NCBI RefSeq assembly: GCF_003626575.1
Contig: NZ_RBDY01000009.1
Location: 1 to 64,000 of the forward strand
DNA length: 64,000 bases
Direction: 5' to 3'
Source of the DNA: Streptomyces radicis
GTDB lineage: Bacteria; Actinomycetota; Actinomycetes; Streptomycetales; Streptomycetaceae
Part shown: positions 23,208 through 30,547 of the stretch, one piece after another
How positions within the stretch are numbered: the stretch's first letter is position 1
Layout of the letters: each line of letters starts with the position of its first letter
The notes under the pieces: model-generated
Database searches by the model: none
The model's input: the letters and a program-made list of their open reading frames with translations, nothing else
What the model was told of the DNA's origin: nothing
Program-made: the position numbers and the translations under genes

Positions 23208-23844
23208 CCGGCTGGACTTCGACAGCGCGGCACCTACTGCAACCAGGCGCTCGGCGGCCCGCACGACGCGGTCGCCGACGCGTGGCTCCTCATTGCGAAA
23301 CTCGAACAAATGGCCGCGATGCCGTCCACCTCACCCTGGCGATCCTCCCCGAGCGCGAGCCAGGGCCAGAGCCGCACGCGCGGCTACTCTCACAAACGAT
23401 CCGGGCTCCCGACCGGTCGGACGCGAACGACGTCGAACAGCACGCCTGTCCGAAGTGTGACGCCCAGCCCGGCTCGTCGCGGTGGCGCGTCCCGCGGGCC
23501 GTGGGTCAGGGCGGGGCCTCGTGTTCGACCCCGGGCGCCGTCCGGGGGGCGCTCCCCACCGTCCGGTCCGCGCCCCGCCGCAGCAGCGCCGTGGGTCAGG
23601 GCCGACCCCTTCGGGCCCGCGTCCGGCTCCGGACGTTGCTCCGGGGAGACACCCCACGGGCCGGTCCGCGCCCTGCCCCGTCGCGGCGGCGCGGGCCGCG
23701 CAGGGCACGGGTCAGGGCGGAGCCCCGTGCGGGCCGACCCCTTCGGGCCCGTGCCCGACTCCGGACGCCGTCCGGGCTTCCCACCACCCCGCCGCGGCGG
23801 GGCGCCCCGCAGGGCACGGGTCAGGGCAGCGCCCTGCTGCCCCC
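23208..23844. other. Long GC-rich intergenic region with dispersed short repeats
   Basis: No credible gene. Repeated blocks: GCCGACCCCTTCGGGCCCG at 23601 and 23733; CAGGGCACGGGTCAGGGC at 23701 and 23810; GGGTCAGGGC four times in all; and the 28-bp repeat at 23643. Open frames of up to 209 codons cross it on both strands but have no domain, ribosome site or codon bias. It may contain several hairpins or an untranslated RNA. Confidence 0.6.
23643..23670. repeat. 28-bp dispersed repeat, copy 2
   Basis: Identical to 21000-21027, same orientation, about 2.6 kb apart. It contains a GGGG-AGACA-CCCC hairpin. Confidence 0.85.
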
Positions 23845-23865
23845 CCAGGCCCCGAAGGGGCCTGG
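23845..23865 (-). terminator. Hairpin downstream of the succinate dehydrogenase operon
   Basis: CCAGGCCCC (23845-23853) and GGGGCCTGG (23857-23865) make a perfect 9-bp stem with a GAA loop, 55 bp past the sdhB stop on the minus strand. Confidence 0.6.
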
Positions 23866-23919
23866 CACGCGCGCGACGGTGCCGCACCATCGACGCGGTG
23901 AAGCCCGCCCGGGCCAGGG

Positions 23920-24702
23920 CTACTCTCGGCGGCGCCTGATCTTGTTGCCGAGCCAGACGAGGGGGTCGTAGGAACGGTCGGCGGCGCGTTCCTTCATCGG
24001 GATCAGGGCGTTGTCCGTGATCTTGATCGACTCGGGGCACACCTCGGTGCAGCACTTGGTGATGTTGCAGTACCCGAGGCCGTGGTCCTCGGTGACCGCC
24101 CGCCTGCGGTCGAGCCCCTGCGCCTCCGCGTCGTCGAGCGGGTGCATGTCGAGCTCGGCCATCCGCATCAGGAAGCGCGGACCGGCGAACGCCTGCTTGT
24201 TCTCCTCGTGGTCGCGCACGACGTGGCAGACGTCCTGGCACAGGAAGCACTCGATGCACTTGCGGAACTCCTGGGACCGCTCCACGTCCTCCTGCCGCAT
24301 CCGGTACTCGCCGGGCGCGACCCCCTCGGGCGGGACGAACGCCGGGATCTCCCTGGCCTTGGTGTAGTTGAAGCCCACATCCGTCACCAGGTCCCGCACC
24401 ACGGGGAACGTGCGCAGCGGCGTGATCGTGATCGTGGCGTCCTGCGCGAACAGCGACATCCGCGTCATGCACATCAGCCGCGGCCTGCCGTCGATCTCCG
24501 CGCCGCACGAACCGCACTTGCCCGCCTTGCAGTTCCAGCGCACGGCCAGGTCGGGCGCCTCGGTGGCCTGGAGCCGGTGGATGACGTCCAGGATCACCTC
24601 ACCCTCGTTGACCTGGACCGTGAAGTCCTCGAGCCCGCCGGACCCGGCGTCCCCCCGCCACACCCGCAGGTGCGCGTCGTAGCTGGTGCTCGTGTCCGTC
24701 AC
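23920..24702 (-). CDS. sdhB: Succinate dehydrogenase/fumarate reductase iron-sulfur subunit
   Basis: A 260-residue electron-transfer subunit. The [2Fe-2S] ligands lie in C-K-A-G-K-C-G-S-C-G (about residues 58-67) plus the Cys of R-L-M-C-M-T-R. The C-terminal clusters use C-I-E-C-F-L-C-Q-D-V-C and N-I-T-K-C-C-T-E-V-C-P. It passes electrons from the flavoprotein to quinone through the membrane subunit. It overlaps the sdhA stop by four bases (ATGA). The sequence type matches the actinobacterial three-subunit enzyme (Sdh1-like of mycobacteria) rather than the sdhCDAB enzyme. Confidence 0.95.
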   Translation of the reverse strand: MTDTSTSYDAHLRVWRGDAGSGGLEDFTVQVNEGEVILDVIHRLQATEAPDLAVRWNCKAGKCGSCGAEIDGRPRLMCMTRMSLFAQDATITITPLRTFPVVRDLVTDVGFNYTKAREIPAFVPPEGVAPGEYRMRQEDVERSQEFRKCIECFLCQDVCHVVRDHEENKQAFAGPRFLMRMAELDMHPLDDAEAQGLDRRRAVTEDHGLGYCNITKCCTEVCPESIKITDNALIPMKERAADRSYDPLVWLGNKIRRRRE

Positions 24703-26636
24703 CGGTCCTTCACTTCCTCTTCCGTCAGGTACTTGGCCAGCTCGTCGTCGTCGAACAGGTCGAGCAGATCGGGCCTGATCGCCGGGAGGTCGCGGCGTTC
24801 GAGCCTGACCGCCCCGCCGTCGGCGCCCTGGGAGTCATCGAGGCGGCACAGCAGGTTGACCCGCCGCCACGCGCGGTCCATGCCGGGGTGGTCGTCCCTC
24901 GTGTGCCCGCCGCGCGACTCGGTCCGCTCGCGGGCCGCGCGCGCCACGCACTCGCTGACCAGCAGCATGTTCCGCAGGTCGAGGGCGAGGTGCCAGCCGG
25001 GGTTGTACTGCCGGTGCCCCTCGACCGCGGCGCGTTCGGCGCGGCGGCGCAGCGCGGCGAGACGGGTCAGCGCCTCGGTCATCTCCGACTCCCGGCGGAT
25101 GATGCCCACCAGGTCGTTCATCGCCTGCTGGAGCTCCTGGTGGATGGCGTAGGGGTTCTCGGGTGCGGCGTCGGCCCCCTCGTCGACGGGCGGCGCGAAC
25201 GGCCTGACCGCCTCGGCCTCCGCCGCGGCCAGCTGCGCCTCGTCCGCCTGGGGCCGCTCGCCCGCGGTGAGCGCGGCGGCGAGCTCGGCCGCGTGGAGCC
25301 CGGCGCGGCGGCCGAAGACCAGCAGGTCGGAGAGGGAGTTGCCGCCGAGCCGGTTGGAGCCGTGCATGCCGCCCGCCACCTCGCCCGCGGCGAAGAGGCC
25401 CGGCACCCCGGTGGCCGCCGCCGTGTCGGGGTCGACGTCCACGCCGCCCATGACGTAGTGGCACGTGGGGCCGACCTCCATCGGCTCCTTGGTGATGTCC
25501 ACGTCGGCCAGCTGCTTGAACTGGTGGTGCATGGACGGCAGTCGGCGTTCGATCTCGGCCGCGGGCAGCCGCGTCGACACGTCGAGGAACACCCCGCCGT
25601 GCGGGCTGCCGCGCCCGGCCTTGACCTCGGCGTTGATCGCGCGGGCCACCTCGTCGCGGGGCAGCAGCTCGGGTGGGCGGCGGTTGTTGTCGGGGTCGGT
25701 GTACCAACGGTCCGCCTCGGCCTCGTCCTTGGCGTACTGCTCCCTGAACACCTCGGGGATGTAGTCGAACATGAAACGGCGGCCCTCGCTGTTGCGCAGC
25801 ACGCCGCCGTCGCCCCGCACCGACTCGGTGACCAGGATGCCCTTCACCGAGGGCGGCCAGACCATGCCGGTCGGGTGGAACTGCACGAACTCCATGTTGA
25901 CCAGCGGCGCCCCGGCGAGCAGCGCGAGCGCGTGCCCGTCGCCCGTGTACTCCCAGGAGTTGGAGGTCACCTTGAACGACTTGCCGATGCCGCCGGTGGC
26001 CAGCACCACCGAGGGCGCGTCGATCGCGAAGAAGCGGCCCGACTCGCGCTCGTAGCAGAACACCCCGGCCACCCGGCTGCCCTGATCCGCGGCGTCCTCC
26101 TTGAGCACCCGGGTGACCGTGCACTCCTGGAAGACCTTCAGCCGCGCCTCGTGATCGCCGCTCTCCTTGAAGTCCTCCTGCTGCAACGCCACCACGCGCT
26201 GCTGGAGCGTGCGGATCAGCTCGAGGCCCGTGCGGTCGCCGACGTGCGCGAGCCTGGGGTACTCGTGGCCGCCGAAGTTCCGCTGGGAGATCCGCCCGTC
26301 CTTCGTCCGGTCGAACAGCGCGCCCCATGTCTCCAGCTCCCAGACGCGGTCGGGCGCCTCCCTGGCGTGCAGCTCGGCCATGCGCGGGTGGTTGAGGAAC
26401 TTGCCACCGCGCAGCGTGTCCCTGAAGTGGACCTGCCAGCCGTCTCCCGCGTTCACATTGCCCATCGCCGCCGCGATGCCGCCCTCGGCCATCACCGTAT
26501 GGGCCTTGCCGAACAGGGACTTGCACACGACGGCCGTGCGCAGTCCCCGCTCGCGGGCCTCGATGGCCGCGCGGAGCCCGGCGCCGCCGGCTCCCACGAC
26601 CACGACGTCCCACGACTGGCGTTCCACAGTGCTCAC
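24699..26636 (-). CDS. sdhA: Succinate dehydrogenase/fumarate reductase flavoprotein subunit
   Basis: A 645-residue catalytic subunit. The N-terminal FAD fold is V-V-V-G-A-G-G-A-G-L-R-A-A. The covalent flavin His is in H-T-V-M-A-E-G-G-I-A-A-A-M-G. The active-site segment includes F-H-P-T-G, and the C-terminal FAD contact is H-G-S-N-R-L-G-G-N-S-L. It oxidises succinate to fumarate, feeding the quinone pool, or works in reverse under low oxygen. It is second in an operon with the membrane subunit upstream and sdhB downstream. Confidence 0.95.
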   Translation of the reverse strand: MSTVERQSWDVVVVGAGGAGLRAAIEARERGLRTAVVCKSLFGKAHTVMAEGGIAAAMGNVNAGDGWQVHFRDTLRGGKFLNHPRMAELHAREAPDRVWELETWGALFDRTKDGRISQRNFGGHEYPRLAHVGDRTGLELIRTLQQRVVALQQEDFKESGDHEARLKVFQECTVTRVLKEDAADQGSRVAGVFCYERESGRFFAIDAPSVVLATGGIGKSFKVTSNSWEYTGDGHALALLAGAPLVNMEFVQFHPTGMVWPPSVKGILVTESVRGDGGVLRNSEGRRFMFDYIPEVFREQYAKDEAEADRWYTDPDNNRRPPELLPRDEVARAINAEVKAGRGSPHGGVFLDVSTRLPAAEIERRLPSMHHQFKQLADVDITKEPMEVGPTCHYVMGGVDVDPDTAAATGVPGLFAAGEVAGGMHGSNRLGGNSLSDLLVFGRRAGLHAAELAAALTAGERPQADEAQLAAAEAEAVRPFAPPVDEGADAAPENPYAIHQELQQAMNDLVGIIRRESEMTEALTRLAALRRRAERAAVEGHRQYNPGWHLALDLRNMLLVSECVARAARERTESRGGHTRDDHPGMDRAWRRVNLLCRLDDSQGADGGAVRLERRDLPAIRPDLLDLFDDDELAKYLTEEEVKDR

Positions 26637-26669
26637 ATTTCCTCCTTGCGTCCGCCGGGGGCCGTCGTC

Positions 26670-27476
26670 TCAGAACAGCCGCGGGTCGGTGAACGCGTCG
26701 GTGGCCAGCAGGTACACATAGAGATCCGACAGCGCGAGCGACGCGAGGGACGCCCAGGCGAGCCCCATGTGGTGGCCGTTGAGTCGGCTCACCAGGGTCC
26801 AGGCGCGGTAGCGGATCGGATGCTTGGAGAAGCTCTTGAGCTTGCCGCCCATGATGTGTCGGCAGGAGTGGCAGGAGAGCGTGTACGCCCACACCAGCGC
26901 GATGTTGACCGTGAACAGCAGCGTGCCGAGCCCCATGTGCCCCCACGCGTAGTCGGAGTCCCTGAAGGTGAGCACGGTGTCATAGGTGAGGATCAGGGCG
27001 ACCACGGCCGCCGCGTAGAAGAAGTAGCGGTGGCTGTTGTTGAGGATCAGCGGGAAACGGGTCTCGCCCGAGTACGCCTTGTGCGGCTCGGCCACGGCGC
27101 ACGCGGGGGGCGAGGCCCAGAAGCTCCGGTAGTACGCCTTGCGGTAGTAGTAGCACGTGAGGCGGAAGCCCAGGGGCAGCGCGAGGAAGATCAGCGCGGG
27201 CGACAGGCCCCACCAGTCGCCGAACAGTGGCCAGTTGGGGCCGTCGCGCATGTCCGCGCAGCTCTCGGCGAGACAGGGCGAGTAGAACGGCGACACATAG
27301 GGCGCCGCGTAGTAGTCGGCGTTGGCGAACGCCCGCCACGTCGCGTACACCACGAAGGCCAGCAGGCCCACGACGGTCGCGGCCGGGGCCAACCACCAGC
27401 GGTCCAGGCGCAGATGGCGCTGCGCGATGGCGGCCCGCCCCGCGGGCCCGGTCCTGGGTTCAGCTTCGGTTGCCAC
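26670..27476 (-). CDS. sdhC: Succinate dehydrogenase membrane subunit (five-helix type)
   Basis: A 268-residue integral membrane protein with about five helices, first in the sdh operon. Candidate haem-ligand histidines lie in N-N-S-H-R-Y-F-F-Y, W-G-H-M-G-L-G and S-C-H-S-C-R-H. It resembles the membrane anchor encoded with Sdh1-type flavoproteins in mycobacteria and Streptomyces, usually annotated hypothetical. The role, quinone binding and attachment of SdhAB, follows from gene order and topology. A long Cys-containing outer loop (C-L-A-E-S-C) follows helix 1. Confidence 0.85.
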   Translation of the reverse strand: MATEAEPRTGPAGRAAIAQRHLRLDRWWLAPAATVVGLLAFVVYATWRAFANADYYAAPYVSPFYSPCLAESCADMRDGPNWPLFGDWWGLSPALIFLALPLGFRLTCYYYRKAYYRSFWASPPACAVAEPHKAYSGETRFPLILNNSHRYFFYAAAVVALILTYDTVLTFRDSDYAWGHMGLGTLLFTVNIALVWAYTLSCHSCRHIMGGKLKSFSKHPIRYRAWTLVSRLNGHHMGLAWASLASLALSDLYVYLLATDAFTDPRLF

Positions 27477-27533
27477 AAGTCTCTCCGGAGTGGGGGTCGT
27501 TCGGGCCGCGCGCGCCGCCTGGCGGCGTCGCCG

Positions 27534-27827
27534 CTACGGGCCGCGCCGGGTGCCCACGCCCTCGTCGTCGGCGCCCGCCCACAGCCGCTCGTCGTAGGGC
27601 GCCTCCGGCACCCGGGTCAACTCGCCTGGTACGGGGGGTACTTCGGGGGCCCGGTCCGTTGGCGCGGTGGCGGCGAGCAGGGCCAGGCTCTCCCGCAGGT
27701 GGTCCGTGTCGCTGCGGACCCTTCGCGTCTCCAGGCCGCGGCCCAGCGCCCGCTCCAGGCGGGCGACACAGCGTGCCAGGTCGTCCACGCAGCGCTGGGC
27801 AGAGCGCAGCTCATCGTGCAGTGACAC
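27534..27827 (-). CDS. Small coiled-coil hypothetical protein
   Basis: A 97-residue soluble protein. The first half is one amphipathic helix (L-H-D-E-L-R-S-A-Q-R-C-V-D-D-L, then R-L-E-R-A-L-G); the rest is Pro-rich with Y-D-E-R-L-W. The GTG at 27825-27827 was chosen because GGAGG sits just upstream, excluding the longer frame. It precedes the sdh operon on the same strand with a 57-bp gap and may be co-transcribed. Function unknown. Confidence 0.6.
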   Translation of the reverse strand: MSLHDELRSAQRCVDDLARCVARLERALGRGLETRRVRSDTDHLRESLALLAATAPTDRAPEVPPVPGELTRVPEAPYDERLWAGADDEGVGTRRGP

Positions 27828-28032
27828 CGCTTGCCACCTCCATTGGTGGTGGATCACCGGACGATCGAGTGTGACGCGAGGCACACGCGGTTGTGAAGAG
27901 GGCGGCGGGTTCCGACCTGGTCCGCCGCGCCCCCGTCCGGGTTCGCGCGCTGGCCCGGACGGGTGGCCTCGCCCCTGGCGCACGCCGTGTCGCCGCCGCC
28001 GCGCGCCCGGCCTCGCCTTCAGTGAGGCGCAT

Positions 28033-28077
28033 ACGTGTGATCAGCGCACGTGTGATCAACACACCGGTGAGTACCGG
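28033..28077. promoter_or_regulatory. Direct repeat and hairpin upstream of the peptide-binding protein gene
   Basis: ACGTGTGATCA occurs at 28033-28043 and 28048-28058, 15 bp apart. CCGGT-GAGT-ACCGG (28064-28077) follows, then the ribosome site of the gene starting at 28096. It is probably an operator or 5' leader element. Confidence 0.45.
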
Positions 28078-28095
28078 TCAGGCCGGAGGTAACAC

Positions 28096-30099
28096 ATGTC
28101 AGGCGCGCCAGCGGGACCCGGCCGGGTCCAAGCCCCGCCCCGTGCCGTCCACCGCGTGACGGCCCTGGTCGCGGGCGCACTCCTCCTCTCCACCACGCCG
28201 GGGTGCACCACGGAGGGGGGCGGCGGCGGCACGGGCGGCGGCACCCTCCAGTCCGTGGCCGGCGTCGGGCGCGCCCAGCTGGAGAGCGGCGGCAGCGCCA
28301 CGTGGGGCGTCGACCAGCTGCCCGTGACGCTCAACGCCTTCCAGTTCGAGGCCGACCGCACCACCGACCAGATCGCGGGCGCCGTGCTGCCCATGCTGTT
28401 CACCGTCGACGCCCATGGCCGCCCGCGGCTCAACGGCGACTATCTGCGCTCCGCCGAGATCACCGAGCGCGAGCCCAAGCAGACCGTCGTCTACACCCTG
28501 AACCCCGAGGCGAAGTGGAGCGACGGCAAGAAGATCGGCGCCGCCGACTTCACCGCCCAGTGGAAGGCGCTCAACGGCGAGGACAACGCCTACTGGTCCG
28601 CCCGCAACTCCGGCTACAACGCCGTCGAGAGCGTCGCCAAGGGCCCGGACGCGGGCCAGGTCACGGTCACCTTCGCCCGCCCCTACGCCGACTGGAAGTC
28701 CCTCTTCAGCCCGCTCTACCCGCGCTCGGTCACCGATGACCCGGACCGGTTCAACGATGGCGCCCGCACCGAACTCCCGGTCTCCGGCGGCCCGTTCGAG
28801 CTCAAGAAGGTGGACGGCGACAAGAAGTCCGTCACCCTGGTCCGCAACGACGCCTGGTGGGGCGACCCCGCCCTCCTCGACGAGCTCGTCTTCACCGCGG
28901 TCCCGCGCGGCCAGCGCCGCGCCGCGCTCATCGACGGGCGCCTCGACATCGCCGAGATCGGCCCCGCCGACGCCGACCGCATCACGTCGGCCCACGACGG
29001 AGTGAACGGCGACCGCCCGCGCGAGGAGAAGAAGGAGAGCGACGACGCCAAGGGCGACGCCCCCGGCGGCAACCGGCTGACCGGCGACGCGCTGCACGAC
29101 CTGGCCACGGCGCACGTGGCGGGTTCCGAGGAGCGCGCGGCCGCCGAGCGTTACGCCCGGGCGTACGCCGAGACCGAACGCGCCCGCGAACGCGCCTTCG
29201 CCACCCGCGAGGAGGCCGTGCGCGCCAAGCTCCAGGGCTTCACCGTCCACCGCGCGTACGACGCCGGGTACACGCAGCTCGCGCTCAACGGCTCATCGCC
29301 CGCGCTCGACGACGAGCGCGTCCGCTGGGCCATCGCCCGCGCGCTCGACCGCAAGAAGCTGGCGGGGCTCGTGCACGAGCCCGCCGGGCTGCCCGTCAAG
29401 CCGCTCGGCAGCCACCTGCGGGTCATCGGCCAGGCCGGGTACCAGGACAACAGCGACGCGCTCGGCAAGACCGGCACGGGCGCGGCGACGGCCGCGCTCG
29501 ACGACGCGGGCTGGCGACTGAGCGACGTCAAGGCGGCGGGGGAGCGGCCCGCGGCGCCCGTCCCCGTGCGCGCCAAGGACGGCGAGCCGCTCGAGCTGCG
29601 GTTCGTCCTGCCCGAGGGCCGGGCGGGCGAGCCGCTGCGCGAAGTGGCCCGCGCCATCGCGGACATGCTGCGCGAGGTCGGCATCACCGCCGAGATCGCG
29701 GAGGTCGAGCAGCAGACGTACTTCGACGACCACATCGTCGCGGGCAACTTCGACCTGGCGCTGTTCTCCTGGCCCGCCACCGCGTTCCCCGCGAGCGACG
29801 CGGCGCCGCTCTACGCCAAGCCGCGCGCCGTCCCCGGCGGCGACCTGCTGATCGAGCAGAACTACACGCGGGTCGGCACCGACTACATCGACCAGCTGCT
29901 CAACCAGGCGGCGGCCGAGCTGGACGAGGAGGAGCACGACAAGCTGCTCAACCGCGCCGACTCCCGCCTCTGGGCCGCCGCGGGCTCCATCCCCCTCTAC
30001 CAGCGCCCGCAGCTGGTCGCCACGAACGACTCCCTCGCGGGTGTCGGCGCGTTCGGCATGGAGACGCCCCGCTATCAGGACATCGGCCACCGGAGCTGA
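28096..30099 (+). CDS. ABC transporter family 5 (peptide) substrate-binding lipoprotein
   Basis: A 667-residue lipoprotein with its lipobox ending T-P-G-C at residue 37. Family 5 landmarks are seen: A-K-W-S-D-G-K-K-I-G-A-A-D-F near residue 140, W-A-I-A-R-A-L-D-R-K-K-L-A, and the C-terminal L-F-S-W-P and I-P-L-Y-Q-R-P. Residues about 300-380 form a highly charged, Lys/Glu/Arg-rich helical insertion unusual for the family. GGAGG precedes the ATG. No permease or ATPase gene follows; it ends just before the lanthipeptide promoter. It may serve an unlinked importer or one of the three downstream. Confidence 0.88.
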   Translation: MSGAPAGPGRVQAPPRAVHRVTALVAGALLLSTTPGCTTEGGGGGTGGGTLQSVAGVGRAQLESGGSATWGVDQLPVTLNAFQFEADRTTDQIAGAVLPMLFTVDAHGRPRLNGDYLRSAEITEREPKQTVVYTLNPEAKWSDGKKIGAADFTAQWKALNGEDNAYWSARNSGYNAVESVAKGPDAGQVTVTFARPYADWKSLFSPLYPRSVTDDPDRFNDGARTELPVSGGPFELKKVDGDKKSVTLVRNDAWWGDPALLDELVFTAVPRGQRRAALIDGRLDIAEIGPADADRITSAHDGVNGDRPREEKKESDDAKGDAPGGNRLTGDALHDLATAHVAGSEERAAAERYARAYAETERARERAFATREEAVRAKLQGFTVHRAYDAGYTQLALNGSSPALDDERVRWAIARALDRKKLAGLVHEPAGLPVKPLGSHLRVIGQAGYQDNSDALGKTGTGAATAALDDAGWRLSDVKAAGERPAAPVPVRAKDGEPLELRFVLPEGRAGEPLREVARAIADMLREVGITAEIAEVEQQTYFDDHIVAGNFDLALFSWPATAFPASDAAPLYAKPRAVPGGDLLIEQNYTRVGTDYIDQLLNQAAAELDEEEHDKLLNRADSRLWAAAGSIPLYQRPQLVATNDSLAGVGAFGMETPRYQDIGHRS

Positions 30100-30104
30100 G
30101 TCAA

Positions 30105-30121
30105 GGGAATTACATATTCCC
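30105..30121. promoter_or_regulatory. AT-rich inverted repeat upstream of the lanthipeptide operon
   Basis: GGGAAT (30105-30110) and ATTCCC (30116-30121) flank TACAT. It lies six bases past the stop of the binding-protein gene and directly before the heptamer array, about 60 bp upstream of the -35. It could be an operator or part of a terminator. Confidence 0.45.
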
Positions 30122-30160
30122 TGTATTCATTCTGTCCGTGGACTGTATTGCCGCTGTATT
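30121..30160 (+). promoter_or_regulatory. Four heptamers with 11-bp period (SARP-like iteron)
   Basis: CTGTATT at 30121, CTGTCCG at 30132, CTGTATT at 30143 and CTGTATT at 30154 are each exactly 11 bp apart, one helical turn. Direct heptamers with 11- or 22-bp period are the hallmark of SARP activator sites in antibiotic clusters. SARP sites normally end about 8 bp from the -10, whereas here the last heptamer is 42 bp away, so another oligomeric activator is possible. Confidence 0.5.
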
Positions 30161-30179
30161 TCCTCTCGACTTCGAGGCG

Positions 30180-30209
30180 TTGACATCGTTTACTGCGGGC
30201 GGTTAGCTT
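30180..30209 (+). promoter_or_regulatory. Promoter of the lanthipeptide operon
   Basis: TTGACA at 30180-30185, then 18 bp, then TAGCTT at 30204-30209 (or TTAGCT with a 17-bp spacer). The -35 is a perfect match to the vegetative consensus. The predicted transcript starts about 30216, leaving a 33-nt leader with an AAGGAGA ribosome site before the GTG at 30249. Confidence 0.6.
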
Positions 30210-30248
30210 CCTTTTGTCGTAGCCCCTCTCGCAAGGAGAAGATAAACG

Positions 30249-30443
30249 GTGGCCACCAAGCTGATCCTTGACTCCGAAGAAGTCGAGACCCTTGACGATC
30301 TCGACCTCGACATCAGTTGGATGCCCGAACAGACCCCGGCCGTCCTCAGGACCTCCTACGGGTGCAGCGGAATTCCCACGACCACCTATGGCTGCACGTC
30401 CCTCCAGCTGACCCGGGGCACCTGCAACCCCCCGTGTTGCTGA
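30249..30443 (+). CDS. Class I lanthipeptide precursor (LanA)
   Basis: A 64-residue precursor peptide. The acidic leader contains L-D-D-L-D-L-D-I (residues 15-22), matching the F-N-L-D-like box LanB and LanC recognise and close to the D-L-D-L box of microbisporicin. A P-A-V junction at residues 30-32 parallels the microbisporicin cleavage region, so the core may start near Val32. The core has Cys39, 49, 59, 63 and 64 and ten Ser/Thr; T-S-Y-G-C and T-T-Y-G-C form an internal repeat. The first three Cys are exactly ten residues apart, and the C-terminal Cys-Cys recalls microbisporicin and planosporicin. LanB and LanC genes follow. Product: a probably exported, multiply bridged antibiotic peptide. 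Confidence 0.88.
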   Translation: MATKLILDSEEVETLDDLDLDISWMPEQTPAVLRTSYGCSGIPTTTYGCTSLQLTRGTCNPPCC

Positions 30444-30459
30444 CGCGCCGTTGAGGACA

Positions 30460-30511
30460 CGGGCGGATGCCCATGCGCTCCCCGGAGCGCATGGGCATCC
30501 CCCTCCGCCCG
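30460..30511 (+). terminator. Large hairpin between precursor and LanC genes (attenuator)
   Basis: GGATGCCCATGCGCTCC (30465-30481) and its exact complement (30484-30500) form a 17-bp stem, with further GGGCGG/CCGCCC pairing outside. It lies 21 nt past the lanA stop. Partial terminators here are typical of lanthipeptide operons; they keep precursor mRNA in excess over the modification enzymes. Confidence 0.85.
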
Positions 30512-30547
30512 ACCAAGGGCAAGGACATGGGAAAAGGGGGGAAGATC

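Noticed and set aside
23310..23939. Plus-strand frame of 209 codons in the gap before sdhB
   Set aside because: Pro/Arg/Gly-rich with no domain; it runs over repeats and into sdhB antisense.
30467..30547. Upstream LanC starts within the hairpin
   Set aside because: These ATGs fall in the perfect stem and lack ribosome sites; the ATG at 30548 (or 30527) is better.
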